This document shows, in pieces, positions 41,720 through 49,792 of a stretch of DNA of 64,000 bases. Positions within the stretch are counted from its first letter, which is position 1. Each line of letters begins with the position of its first letter. The notes beneath the pieces are model-generated. The model ran no database searches. It worked only from the letters and a program-made list of their open reading frames with translations, and had not been told where the DNA came from. Position numbers and translations under genes: made by a program. This stretch comes from Chloroflexota bacterium. GTDB taxonomy: Bacteria; Chloroflexota; Anaerolineae; Aggregatilineales; Phototrophicaceae. The stretch is from assembly GCA_016223085.1 (NCBI GenBank), contig JACRPS010000021.1, forward strand, positions 144,243 to 208,242. Direction: 5' to 3'.

Positions 41720-42396
41720 TGCTGATTCCCTTTCCCTAGTCCGGCATCGCGCGCTCTGACGATGGCCTGCGCGCGGTCTGCAACCTGCAATTTATTGAAG
41801 ATGTTGGAGATGTGATTGCTCACCGTCTTGACCGTGATATGCAAAAGTGCCGCGATCTCGTGGTTGTTCAGGCCGCGTGCAAGCTGATCCAATACATCGC
41901 GTTCGCGCTCGGAGAGTTCCGGGAATGGCGCATCAGGCTGCGCCTGGTGGCCTGGCGCGCGGTTTAACCGGCGAAAGTAGTCAGACACGCGGTTGGCAAT
42001 CGCCGCGCCGAACAGCACATCACCGCTGGCGACTGCACGAATCGTTCGCAGCACTTCCGATTTGTCCGCCCCTTTGAGAACATAACCCCGCGCCCCTGCT
42101 GTCATCGCGGCGAACAAGGACTCGCTGTCTTCCATCATCGTCAGCATAATGATTCTGGTTTCGGGCAGCAGCTCCAAGATACGTTGACTGGCTTCGATAC
42201 CGTTCATGTCGTCCATTTGGATGTCCATAAGGATTATGTCCGGCTTGAGCGTTTCGGCCTGTTGTATTGCGCCCGTACCACTGGCAGCCTCGCCTATAAC
42301 TTCAATATCGCTGACAGACAGGAAAATCGCTTGTAGCCCTTCGCGGAACAACGTGTGGTCGTCAACGATCAACAGCCGGGTCGTATCTTCAGTCAT
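41716..42396 (-). CDS. NarL/LuxR-family response regulator
   Basis: The 226-residue regulator has a receiver domain (RLLIVDDHTLFREGLQAIF; phospho-acceptor Asp in PDIILMDIQMDDMNG) and a LuxR-type helix-turn-helix (LSERERDVLDQLARGLNNHEIAALLHI). It overlaps the kinase gene by 4 nt and should be its cognate partner. It may bind the shared upstream elements at 46617-46667 and 49182-49232; that is a guess. Confidence 0.95.
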   Translation of the reverse strand: MTEDTTRLLIVDDHTLFREGLQAIFLSVSDIEVIGEAASGTGAIQQAETLKPDIILMDIQMDDMNGIEASQRILELLPETRIIMLTMMEDSESLFAAMTAGARGYVLKGADKSEVLRTIRAVASGDVLFGAAIANRVSDYFRRLNRAPGHQAQPDAPFPELSERERDVLDQLARGLNNHEIAALLHITVKTVSNHISNIFNKLQVADRAQAIVRARDAGLGKGNQQ

Positions 42397-44570
42397 CGTC
42401 CATCGCTCGTTTCTGATAGGGGCAGCGATACGGCGATACAGGTGCCGCCCGTCGGACGCGGTTGTATCTGAAATGTGCCGCCGAGTTCCTCCGCGCGTTC
42501 ACGCATAGACCGTAGGCCGACATTCGCTACAGCCGCAGGAGGTAAACCTGTACCGTCATCCTCAATGCTGATGTTTAAGCTGGATGGTTGCTCGATGATT
42601 CGCAGCGCGACCCAGCAGTGCTGCGCCTGAGCATGTTTGAGCACATTGGTGACGGCTTCCATTATGATCCGGTAGGTCGCAGCTTCGATAGCGGCAGGAA
42701 GATCGTGAGGCAGTTGATTTTCATCAAGGCTGATTTGCAGTCTATCAGGATGTGTTCGAAGCTGTGCGATCGCTCCACGAAGTGCTTCGGTTAACCCCAG
42801 TTCATCGAGGGCTGGCGGACGTAAATCATGAACAACCTGCCGCACATCGCCTACAAGCTGCTGTGCCTGTTTCTTGACATCCCCCAACAACTTGACAGAC
42901 ATGGCTCGGTCCTGCTCCATCAGGTCAATGGCGGCATCAACCTTCAAGGGAAGGCTGGCGAGCGCGGGACCTAAACCATCGTGCAGATCACGCCGCAAGC
43001 GACGGCGTTCTTCTTCCCGCGTCGTGACGATGCGCTGGCGTGAGTGCTGCAATTCATCCCACATCTGCACAGCGCGCACGGTGGTCGCGGTCAGTGCAGC
43101 GATGGCACTCAACAACGTCCGCTCGTGCTCGTTGAACTGCTCATGTGGGCTGCGCGGTGCGACCAGCAGATCGCCAACCGTTTCGTTACGGTAGATCAAG
43201 GGGATATGCTGCGCAGGATCACGACTTTCACCCCAGATAGCTGCCCGTTGGGTTTCTGGATTCGCGTCAGGCAGTTGGATGGCGACGTAAGGGATTTTAA
43301 GCGTCTGCGCGATTGTGTGTGCAAGATTTGGAAGAATGGCGGCGCGGGTATCGGTGGTTTGAAGCTGATGCGCCAACCGTGTGAACACGGCTGCCGGGTC
43401 ATCACGTTCGCCATACAGCAAGCGGTTCACGCCGTGCTGCAATCGGTCGCGCAGCGGTTGGAACAGCACAGCGATGATTGCGGTAGCAATCAAGCCATTG
43501 ACAGCGGTCGTTTGGCTGTGAAGTATCGCGCCTGCTCCGCCCACAATCAGCACATACAGCGCGATGATCAGCAGGGTCAGCGTGCCATACACCAGCGTCC
43601 GACTCAGGATCGCGTCAATGTCCCACAACCGATGGCGAAACACGGCCAGCCCCACGCACACGGCGAAGACGAACTGACTCCCGTACCAGAGTGTATCCTG
43701 TAATAACTCCCATAAAACGCCCTGTTCGAATGTCACGATAAGGTATTCATTCGTCACAGCAGGGTAGATTTCCCATACTGTGTAGTCGAGCATATAGTTC
43801 AGTGCGAGGAGCAGCGCTCCAGCCGTCACCCACTTGATCTGCTGGCGCTGCACCGCACTGGCGTGAACGCGATACCGCCAGATCAACGCGCCAACCGCGC
43901 ACAGTGTGAAGGTCGTATTCAGGATAATTGCTAGTGGGGAAGACAAGGTGTAGAGTGACAGGGGTGTTTCGGGGAAAAACACATCACCTACCCGCGTAAT
44001 CAACCATACGAACGCAACCCACCGCGCCCACTTCGGCACAAACTTTCCATCGGGAAAGAGATACACGAACATCACCATGCCCACCGACAGCAGAAAATCG
44101 AGCAAGCGGTTTAACGTCAGCAAAACCGGAAACTGATTTTCAACGGTGAACCATGCCCGTGTCCACTGCCAGAACGGGTTATAAATCGGACCTGCCACCC
44201 CTACCAGCAGCAAGAATCCCGCGAGCAGGAGGACGCGCAGATCACCGCCCTGCCGTCGCATCAGCATAACGCTCAGAAAGACAAAGGGGAGAGCGGCTGC
44301 CACCCGCAACAAGATGAAATAGCCAGTAAATGCTGCCGGAGTCAGTCCGGTATTCGTGATAGCATCGCGCCAGAGCCTGCAATTCGGTCGGTATTCCGGC
44401 GTGAAGTAGATCACGTCGCAGTCACCGAACACCCACTGTGCCGCCTGCCCATAATTGGCGATAACAAACATACCGAGGCACAGCAGCAGCAGCAGTACGT
44501 ACCCGAAACGACCTGCCAGCAACGCAGGATGATTCAACCGATAAGGTGTCACCGCTGCCAGGTTGGTCAT
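42393..44570 (-). CDS. Membrane sensor histidine kinase (7TM-like, GAF, HisKA_3, HATPase)
   Basis: This kinase of about 725 residues has eight or so N-terminal hydrophobic segments (about 20-330), a GAF-like domain (about 390-500), a HisKA_3 helix with His530 in RRDLHDGLGPALASL, and an HATPase domain ending DDGTGLPPAAVANVGLRSM. I start at ATG 44570, preceded by AAGGA; the frame extends to 44618. The polytopic N-terminus suggests sensing in or at the membrane, as in cell-wall or membrane-drug sensors. It heads a tightly overlapping operon with response regulator, ANT-like and GT1 genes. Confidence 0.9.
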   Translation of the reverse strand: MTNLAAVTPYRLNHPALLAGRFGYVLLLLLCLGMFVIANYGQAAQWVFGDCDVIYFTPEYRPNCRLWRDAITNTGLTPAAFTGYFILLRVAAALPFVFLSVMLMRRQGGDLRVLLLAGFLLLVGVAGPIYNPFWQWTRAWFTVENQFPVLLTLNRLLDFLLSVGMVMFVYLFPDGKFVPKWARWVAFVWLITRVGDVFFPETPLSLYTLSSPLAIILNTTFTLCAVGALIWRYRVHASAVQRQQIKWVTAGALLLALNYMLDYTVWEIYPAVTNEYLIVTFEQGVLWELLQDTLWYGSQFVFAVCVGLAVFRHRLWDIDAILSRTLVYGTLTLLIIALYVLIVGGAGAILHSQTTAVNGLIATAIIAVLFQPLRDRLQHGVNRLLYGERDDPAAVFTRLAHQLQTTDTRAAILPNLAHTIAQTLKIPYVAIQLPDANPETQRAAIWGESRDPAQHIPLIYRNETVGDLLVAPRSPHEQFNEHERTLLSAIAALTATTVRAVQMWDELQHSRQRIVTTREEERRRLRRDLHDGLGPALASLPLKVDAAIDLMEQDRAMSVKLLGDVKKQAQQLVGDVRQVVHDLRPPALDELGLTEALRGAIAQLRTHPDRLQISLDENQLPHDLPAAIEAATYRIIMEAVTNVLKHAQAQHCWVALRIIEQPSSLNISIEDDGTGLPPAAVANVGLRSMRERAEELGGTFQIQPRPTGGTCIAVSLPLSETSDGR

Positions 44571-44634
44571 AACTGCGTTCCTTACTGAGATGGACAGCCA
44601 TTGTGCTGCCCATCTCATTATATATGAATATTTT

Positions 44635-45990
44635 CTACTCGCCGCTCATGGCCGCCATGAGCGTATCGGCTGTCGCCGTGAACTCGATGCTGTTGACGGT
44701 CAACATAAATGTCTCAACCATCGCATCGGTGCGTCCGCCAGGAGAGGATAGCAGCGCCGCCAGCACGTACACGCCATCGGCAACCTCGTAGAAAAGGCTG
44801 ACATTGTCTTCCGTGACGCCAGCGACGATCCTTTGTACCGCCGTCGTGCCATTGGGTAGAGTAATTTCGCTCATGCCAATCACTTCCGCCCCTTCTGCAT
44901 TGTTCGGCTCTGGAGCGAACACCATCGCCAGATCGCTCAACGATGCATCGGCAGGCAGCCCCATTTGCGTGAAGAAGGCTGCCGGGATGAACATCACGCC
45001 AATCCCCCAACTGCCTTCCGGCACAGGCTGCGAAGCGGCGGACAAGTCAATCGTCGCATCGCTGTCACCAAAACCCACGCCGGGGAACGGGAGACCTAAC
45101 GTGCGGGGGAGATCGGGACGCACCGCCGCCAGTGCCGCCGGATAATCGAGTGCGAATATCCCGGCGGGATCAGTGTAGGTTAGCGTATCCGCTACCGTAA
45201 TCAACTGGATCATACCGAGTTCGTGGTGGGAACGCATCGCGTCCGGATTCAGCAGATCAGGCAGATTGCAGATGATGGCATAGCGACCTGGTTGCAGGTT
45301 CATCGTCAGATGGACCGCTTCGCCCGCATCCATTGGCATCAGCACGGGTAACTGCTGTAAGCCTGATTCCTCGCCCTGCGCCAGTAGCGCCTGCACATCT
45401 TCAACCGTCGTGCCGGGTTCTATCGGCGCGAGCGCCAGTTCGTGCCACTGCTCGCCGGCGTTCTCGATGCGCCACAGGCTTTCACCTGCCGGGATAGTCA
45501 GCGGCAGGCCATAGCCAAAATCAACCATAACGACATTCAGATCAGCAGCCGGCGCGTCGGCACTGGCGGCACCGGTACCTTCAACAATGATCGGCGCGAT
45601 CTGTGGCGGTTCGCCTGCGAAGTTTGCCAGCACATACTGGCCGGCGTCGAGATTGTAGGTGATGCTGCCCGTTTGTCCTGGCATGATCGCTGGCCCACCG
45701 CGCAAGCTGACCAGCGGCAGCATCCCTAACGGGTCTTCCGCCACCGCCGCAAATAACTGTTCCAGGTCAACACCATCGTTCAGCCGCAGCAGCACACCGA
45801 TGAAGGGCGCTTCAGAGGTGTTCTCAAAGTTGACCGTGACCAGCCCTTTCGGCAGTGTTCCCGGTGCAGCAAGCCCATTTGCTGATAGGGTAACGGCAAC
45901 GGCGGGAATATCGGTCTGCCCCAACGTCGTACTCGCCAGGATAAGCAGCACTATCGTTACCAGTCCCATTCGAATAAGCAGTTTCCACAT
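44635..45990 (-). CDS. Secreted protein with two cupredoxin-like regions
   Basis: The 451-residue product has a signal peptide (about 1-24, TTLGQ). Two regions look like cupredoxin-fold repeats: residues about 28-135 (AVAVTLSANGLAAPGTLPKGLVTVNFENTS) and about 145-265, which ends LQPGRYAIICNLPDLLNPDAMRSHHELGM, near a copper-type C/H/M cluster. The C-terminal 180 residues resemble the lipoprotein-type domain often seen after them in Chloroflexota (ALDYPAALAAV...). Metal binding is unproven. It lies 24 bp after the upstream secreted protein and before the kinase. Confidence 0.6.
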   Translation of the reverse strand: MWKLLIRMGLVTIVLLILASTTLGQTDIPAVAVTLSANGLAAPGTLPKGLVTVNFENTSEAPFIGVLLRLNDGVDLEQLFAAVAEDPLGMLPLVSLRGGPAIMPGQTGSITYNLDAGQYVLANFAGEPPQIAPIIVEGTGAASADAPAADLNVVMVDFGYGLPLTIPAGESLWRIENAGEQWHELALAPIEPGTTVEDVQALLAQGEESGLQQLPVLMPMDAGEAVHLTMNLQPGRYAIICNLPDLLNPDAMRSHHELGMIQLITVADTLTYTDPAGIFALDYPAALAAVRPDLPRTLGLPFPGVGFGDSDATIDLSAASQPVPEGSWGIGVMFIPAAFFTQMGLPADASLSDLAMVFAPEPNNAEGAEVIGMSEITLPNGTTAVQRIVAGVTEDNVSLFYEVADGVYVLAALLSSPGGRTDAMVETFMLTVNSIEFTATADTLMAAMSGE

Positions 45991-46014
45991 GCGGTTTTCT
46001 CCAATACGCCTCAG

Positions 46015-46551
46015 CTAACGCCCGGTGATCGTCATCGTGCCGCTTTCGCCAACCGAGCGACCATCCACAAACTGCACGGTGCTGGACACAAATACATCCG
46101 CCAGATACAGATCGGCATACACGCCTGATACGGACAGAATCATGCCAGACGCATGGATAGCCGCCTGATCCGATCCTTCGGCCAGATACAGGCTGCCCGC
46201 ATAGAACCCTTCGAGCGTGCCATCTTCGGTTTCGATGGTGAACATGACCGTGACCGGGTGCAGCGGCGGAGACGGCATAGCAGTCACTTCCGAGACGAGC
46301 GCCGAGATGCTTCCGGCAAACGCGCCGCTGACCTCACCCGCCGCCTGAATGCGGAACGTCATCCGTCCATCAGTGAGCGGTTCAACAGTCGGTGGGCCAG
46401 CCGCTCCACTACTGAATTCGAGAACGACCGGCTCACCGGAGAAGTCCAGCGGCTCAACCGGCGCAGCATCCTGAGCAAGCGCCGCGCTGCCCAACCCCAT
46501 AGTCATAAGAACCACAACCACAATGCGGAATACAACCTGTCTGTTTTCCAT
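46015..46551 (-). CDS. Secreted hypothetical protein
   Basis: The 178-residue protein begins MENRQVVFRIVVVVLMTMG with a signal peptide ending AALAQ. I chose this ATG because GAGGAG lies 7 nt upstream. The mature part is beta-rich with no recognised domain. It is the first gene downstream of a 51-bp element (46617-46667) that is shared with the fasciclin gene promoter region. Confidence 0.65.
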   Translation of the reverse strand: MENRQVVFRIVVVVLMTMGLGSAALAQDAAPVEPLDFSGEPVVLEFSSGAAGPPTVEPLTDGRMTFRIQAAGEVSGAFAGSISALVSEVTAMPSPPLHPVTVMFTIETEDGTLEGFYAGSLYLAEGSDQAAIHASGMILSVSGVYADLYLADVFVSSTVQFVDGRSVGESGTMTITGR

Positions 46552-46616
46552 CAGTCTTCTCCTCGTTGTGAATGAAAAAAGCGAATTCCGCTTTCGTCTC
46601 ACTCTAGGAGAAGTGC

Positions 46617-46667
46617 TTTCCCGCTGTCATGAGGTTGTGTACCTAAAGAAGTCGGGAAGTTTTCCCG
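46617..46667 (-). promoter_or_regulatory. Shared 51-bp upstream element, copy A
   Basis: The element aligns without gaps to 49182-49232 with 39 of 51 identical bases, strongest at both ends (TTTCCCG, TGTCATG and CGGGAAGTTTTCC). It contains the dyad CGGGAA-AAC-TTCCCG on the minus strand. It lies about 65 bp upstream of the secreted-protein start. Confidence 0.6.
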
Positions 46668-46679
46668 GCAGCTTGTTCG

Positions 46680-47759
46680 TTACAGGAGATCAAGACAGGC
46701 CAGATCATCAATGGCGGTCAGGGTTCGCTGTAACATTGGCATCCAGTATTGATGCGTATCAAGTCGCAGTTCAGTTCGACACCACTCGGTTGCCACGAAA
46801 ACACCCATCATCACGCACAGGCGGTAATCGTCCCGGAGATGTTCCCATGTATATCCCGTCACCCCCTGTCTCATCAGGCAGTCGTGATAATGCCGCAGGA
46901 CGGGCATTTCCAATGCTCGACGGATTTCGACATCCCAGTACAGCACCATCGCATACGCCAGATCGTAGACCCCCAGCCAGACGGTGAGACTCCAATTAAA
47001 TGGTTGGCGGTCAATCAGATAGAGTGGGCGGTTTCCGTTGATGGGGATCAGGATGTTATTCCGGTTGACATCGCCATGAACCAGCGTGAAACCCATTTCC
47101 TCCTGTGTGCGCCTAACCATGAGTTGAGGATGTGAGTCATAAATCTGGTGTATGACTTCCGGCCAGTGTGCTTTCAGTTCATCCGTACAGGCAGCAATGA
47201 TGAGGCTGGCACCGAGTTTGCCCATCTCCGCAAACCGCTGGATCTGCTGAGCATTTGGAATGCGTTCGCCGATTTCTGCGAGGCGTGTTTTCCCCCACCA
47301 GTGCGCGTGCAGGGTCGCCAGGGCTTCCGCCAGCGCCAGGCCATCATCCAGTATTAGCCTTCGATGCCGTGCCGTCACATGGGTGTCTGTGAGATCGTCC
47401 ATCAGGATGTGATAGCGCCTCTGTTCCTGTGAATAGACTGCATCGTAAGTGCGAGGAATGGGCGCGTCACGAACGCCGACATAATCGCGCCCGTAGTAAT
47501 TCACCTCCGATGGCCCGAAGAACTCGTCCTCCATGTCCAGGGTGACCAGCTTCAGGAACAGCTTTGTCGGTTTCGCCCCCACCGCATCTTCGGAATAGGT
47601 GATACCAAGCCGAATGCTGGTGGACAGCTCGCGGGTATCGCTATGCATATCAATCTTCGACACGCGCCCTTGTATCAGCGCGCCGCTGGTGTTCAGCACA
47701 TGGGTTAACCAGGCCGCTGTGATTTGTTCAACGCTCGTGATTAACCCATCGCTGCTCAT
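46680..47759 (-). CDS. APH/choline-kinase-like phosphotransferase
   Basis: The 359-residue kinase-fold protein starts MSSDGLITSVEQITAAWL. It has the catalytic loop FTLVHGDVNRNNILI and the metal-binding LYLIDRQPFNW (normally IDFxx). RYHILMDDLTDTHV is the hinge-like segment of aminoglycoside phosphotransferase/EcKL-type enzymes. The frame extends to 47846, but the upstream residues are unlike the family. Its substrate is a small alcohol-bearing molecule in the known family. Antibiotic phosphorylation is possible but not shown. Confidence 0.8.
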   Translation of the reverse strand: MSSDGLITSVEQITAAWLTHVLNTSGALIQGRVSKIDMHSDTRELSTSIRLGITYSEDAVGAKPTKLFLKLVTLDMEDEFFGPSEVNYYGRDYVGVRDAPIPRTYDAVYSQEQRRYHILMDDLTDTHVTARHRRLILDDGLALAEALATLHAHWWGKTRLAEIGERIPNAQQIQRFAEMGKLGASLIIAACTDELKAHWPEVIHQIYDSHPQLMVRRTQEEMGFTLVHGDVNRNNILIPINGNRPLYLIDRQPFNWSLTVWLGVYDLAYAMVLYWDVEIRRALEMPVLRHYHDCLMRQGVTGYTWEHLRDDYRLCVMMGVFVATEWCRTELRLDTHQYWMPMLQRTLTAIDDLACLDLL

Positions 47760-47764
47760 ACCTC

Positions 47765-48067
47765 TTACTCCGATCCCGGCTTGTGAAGCGACATTAACAG
47801 CGGCGCATATCCAGCATGAACCCGTGTGCCATCGGCCAACGTACAATCAACTGTGGGATGCTCGGCGGACAGGGTTTCGCCGCAAGCCGCCAGAATGCCC
47901 TCGATCACCTGCCATCGCTGTGTATCACTCTCAAAGGTGAATTCACTTATCTGGGTCAACCCGTTCCGGGTGTAACGCACACCTTGCTCGTCAATACTGA
48001 TCGAGGTAATCGCCGGATCAGCCAGCAGTGGTTCGAGCGGCCCTACGTTAATTGGGGAGTCGGTCAT
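47765..48067 (-). CDS. Stand-alone CpaF/TadA N-terminal-like domain protein
   Basis: The 100-residue protein reads PLEPLLADPAITSISIDEQGVRYTRNG and then EILAACGETLSAEHPTVDCTLADGTRVHAGYAPL (two parts of one domain). This follows the N-terminal domain of CpaF/TadA secretion ATPases (DPxVTEIMVN...PMVDARLPDGSRVN). The ATPase domain is absent and no pilus genes are nearby. It overlaps the fasciclin gene stop by 4 nt. It may be a reused adaptor or a truncated relic. Confidence 0.6.
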   Translation of the reverse strand: MTDSPINVGPLEPLLADPAITSISIDEQGVRYTRNGLTQISEFTFESDTQRWQVIEGILAACGETLSAEHPTVDCTLADGTRVHAGYAPLLMSLHKPGSE

Positions 48068-49128
48068 GGTAAATCCTTTGATTGAGCGGCATTGATTACG
48101 CCGTCGATTCCGTAGATTACACCGTTGGCGAGGCGTACATCCCACAGGATCGGCACACCTTCGATCTCCCAGTAGCCGCTGTTGGTCGCGCCGAAGTTGA
48201 GAGAAACCGTAGCGCCTGCGAGCGTCGTCAAGGTTTCATACTGCGGCAGCGAATAAGGTGGCAGGTTTTGCATGGTGACATGAGTCGCAAACAGGGTGTT
48301 CCACTGCGCTGCGTTTGGGATCATTCCTGCGGCGGCCAGGTCGTCAATCACCGTATTAACAGGCAGGAACAAACTATAGGCACCGTCATCCGCTAACGAA
48401 TCAAGCAGGTCTGTTTGCGCGATGAGTTCCGCGACCCGCGCGAACTGCGCGCCTTCGTGGATAGAGCGCAGATACTCGGCAATCGTCAGACGGCTCGAAC
48501 GGTTATAGATGATCTGCGGTTCGCCGGATGGCATCAGCCGCACCACGATCAGAAAATCGGTATTGGCGTGCGGCGTGAACAATTCCGAATACGCCAGGTC
48601 GCCAATCATGCCACCAATAGTGGATTCTGAAGGGGGTAGAGTGAGAAAGTCATAGTCGTTGGCTGCAATCTCCGACAAGACTGGCGCATTATCAATGGTG
48701 ACATTTGAGATCGCCTGCTCGGTGAGATTGACGATGATCGCGGTGCTGCTGTCCGCCTCCGCCAGCAGTTCGGTTTCTTCTACGACGATAAACGTGATCT
48801 GTTGGCTGTAATCGCCGTTGATGATCACGCTGTAGCTGTGTCCCGATTCCAGGGTAAGCACGGTGGATGCGCTTGCGTCGGGCTGGTCAACTAACGTCGT
48901 CGTCAGCGTGTGTTCACCGGCTGCGACTTCGACATAATCCGTCGCAAAAGGCCATCCAATATTCTCGGATGTGAGCGTATCATCCACCTGAATGTTGATA
49001 ACGGAACTCGACGGCGGTAAGTACGAAAGCTGCATCATTCGCACTCGGGCGGGGTCATCGCCCTGAGCCTGAACAAACGTGATGCTGAGCAGCAGAATCA
49101 GGAGCAGGTAGTACAGCTTTTGGGGCAT
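48064..49128 (-). CDS. Secreted DUF4397-fasciclin protein
   Basis: The 354-residue exported protein (signal peptide about 1-22, FVQAQ) has a DUF4397-like domain at about 28-195 (RVRMMQLSYLPPSSSVINIQVD) and a fasciclin/FAS1 domain at about 215-350 (LDSLADDGAYSLFLPVNTVIDDL...GVIYGIDGVI). FAS1 proteins mediate adhesion or surface interaction. It is the first gene of a same-strand run and has the second copy of the 51-bp element upstream. Confidence 0.85.
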   Translation of the reverse strand: MPQKLYYLLLILLLSITFVQAQGDDPARVRMMQLSYLPPSSSVINIQVDDTLTSENIGWPFATDYVEVAAGEHTLTTTLVDQPDASASTVLTLESGHSYSVIINGDYSQQITFIVVEETELLAEADSSTAIIVNLTEQAISNVTIDNAPVLSEIAANDYDFLTLPPSESTIGGMIGDLAYSELFTPHANTDFLIVVRLMPSGEPQIIYNRSSRLTIAEYLRSIHEGAQFARVAELIAQTDLLDSLADDGAYSLFLPVNTVIDDLAAAGMIPNAAQWNTLFATHVTMQNLPPYSLPQYETLTTLAGATVSLNFGATNSGYWEIEGVPILWDVRLANGVIYGIDGVINAAQSKDLP

Positions 49129-49181
49129 CTTTAATCCTTTTCGTGTGACCAGTGGCGGTCTTTACACGTTAGCAGGGAATG

Positions 49182-49232
49182 TTTCCCGATGTCATGGGGG
49201 TATGCACTCAGAGGGATCGGGAAGTTTTCCTG
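49182..49232 (-). promoter_or_regulatory. Shared 51-bp upstream element, copy B
   Basis: The gapless counterpart of 46617-46667, about 55 bp upstream of the fasciclin gene start. The same TTTCCCG, TGTCATG and CGGGAAGTTTTCC blocks are kept. Confidence 0.6.
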
Positions 49233-49236
49233 AATA

Positions 49237-49604
49237 GTGCGAGGGCAGTGTTGCCAACGATGGTTATGTATATGCATGGCCCAGTCGCAGGATGACTTCA
49301 CCATTGGTTGGGCAATGGCCGACGCACTGAAAACCACGTTGGTGGATGGCCTGTTCCGCAAAGCTACCGCTTACCAACAGCCCGAAGCTGGTTTGCTGCA
49401 TCACTCGCATCGCGGCAGTTAGTACGCCAGCTATCGCTACAAAATACCCCTGGCACAGATCGGTTGCCTGGGCAGCATGATCCGAACGGCCAACTGCTTG
49501 GAGAATGCCCGCCAGAGCGATTCTTTGCTACCCTCAAAACCGAGGGTGTGACTAAATCCTATCGGACGTATGCTGAAGCGTTCCGCCGTTTTTGTTTATA
49601 TTGA
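49237..49604 (+). pseudogene. Decayed IS3-family transposase (OrfB C-terminus)
   Basis: Pieces of an IS3/IS150-type integrase-core transposase are readable in different frames: WAMADALKTTLVDGLF, then GLLHHSHRGS with an in-frame TAG after it, then YASYRYKIPLAQIGCL and FFATLKTEGVTKSYRTYAEA. At least one stop and one frameshift break it. It marks an old insertion next to the recombinase module. Confidence 0.8.
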
Positions 49605-49674
49605 AGCGCGGAAGACGTAATCAGTTCTCTCCATAGAAAAGTCCAGCTCACACCAAAGCCGCATAGTTGAACCA

Positions 49675-49702
49675 GTTTCGGATAACATGTATTATCCTAA
49701 AC
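49675..49702 (+). other. dif-like 28-bp recombination site
   Basis: Left arm GTTTCGGATAA (49675-49685), 6-bp spacer CATGTA and right arm TTATCCTAAAC (49692-49702). The arms are near-perfect inverted copies, in the 11-6-11 format of XerC/XerD sites, and the inner bases ATAA/TTAT match dif. It lies 90 bp upstream of the tyrosine recombinase start. Confidence 0.6.
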
Positions 49703-49761
49703 TCAGAGGCCATTCTATGGCGCTTTTTAGCCTTTTAGGGCATGATTATCCTCTCCAACGA

Positions 49762-49772
49762 GTTTCGGATAA
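49762..49772 (+). repeat. Second GTTTCGGATAA arm
   Basis: An exact direct repeat of the left arm of the dif-like site, 87 bp downstream and 21 bp before the recombinase start. TTATCC lies at 49746-49751. It could be an accessory or autoregulatory binding site for the recombinase. Confidence 0.5.
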
Positions 49773-49792
49773 TACTTTCCAGAGCAATCACC

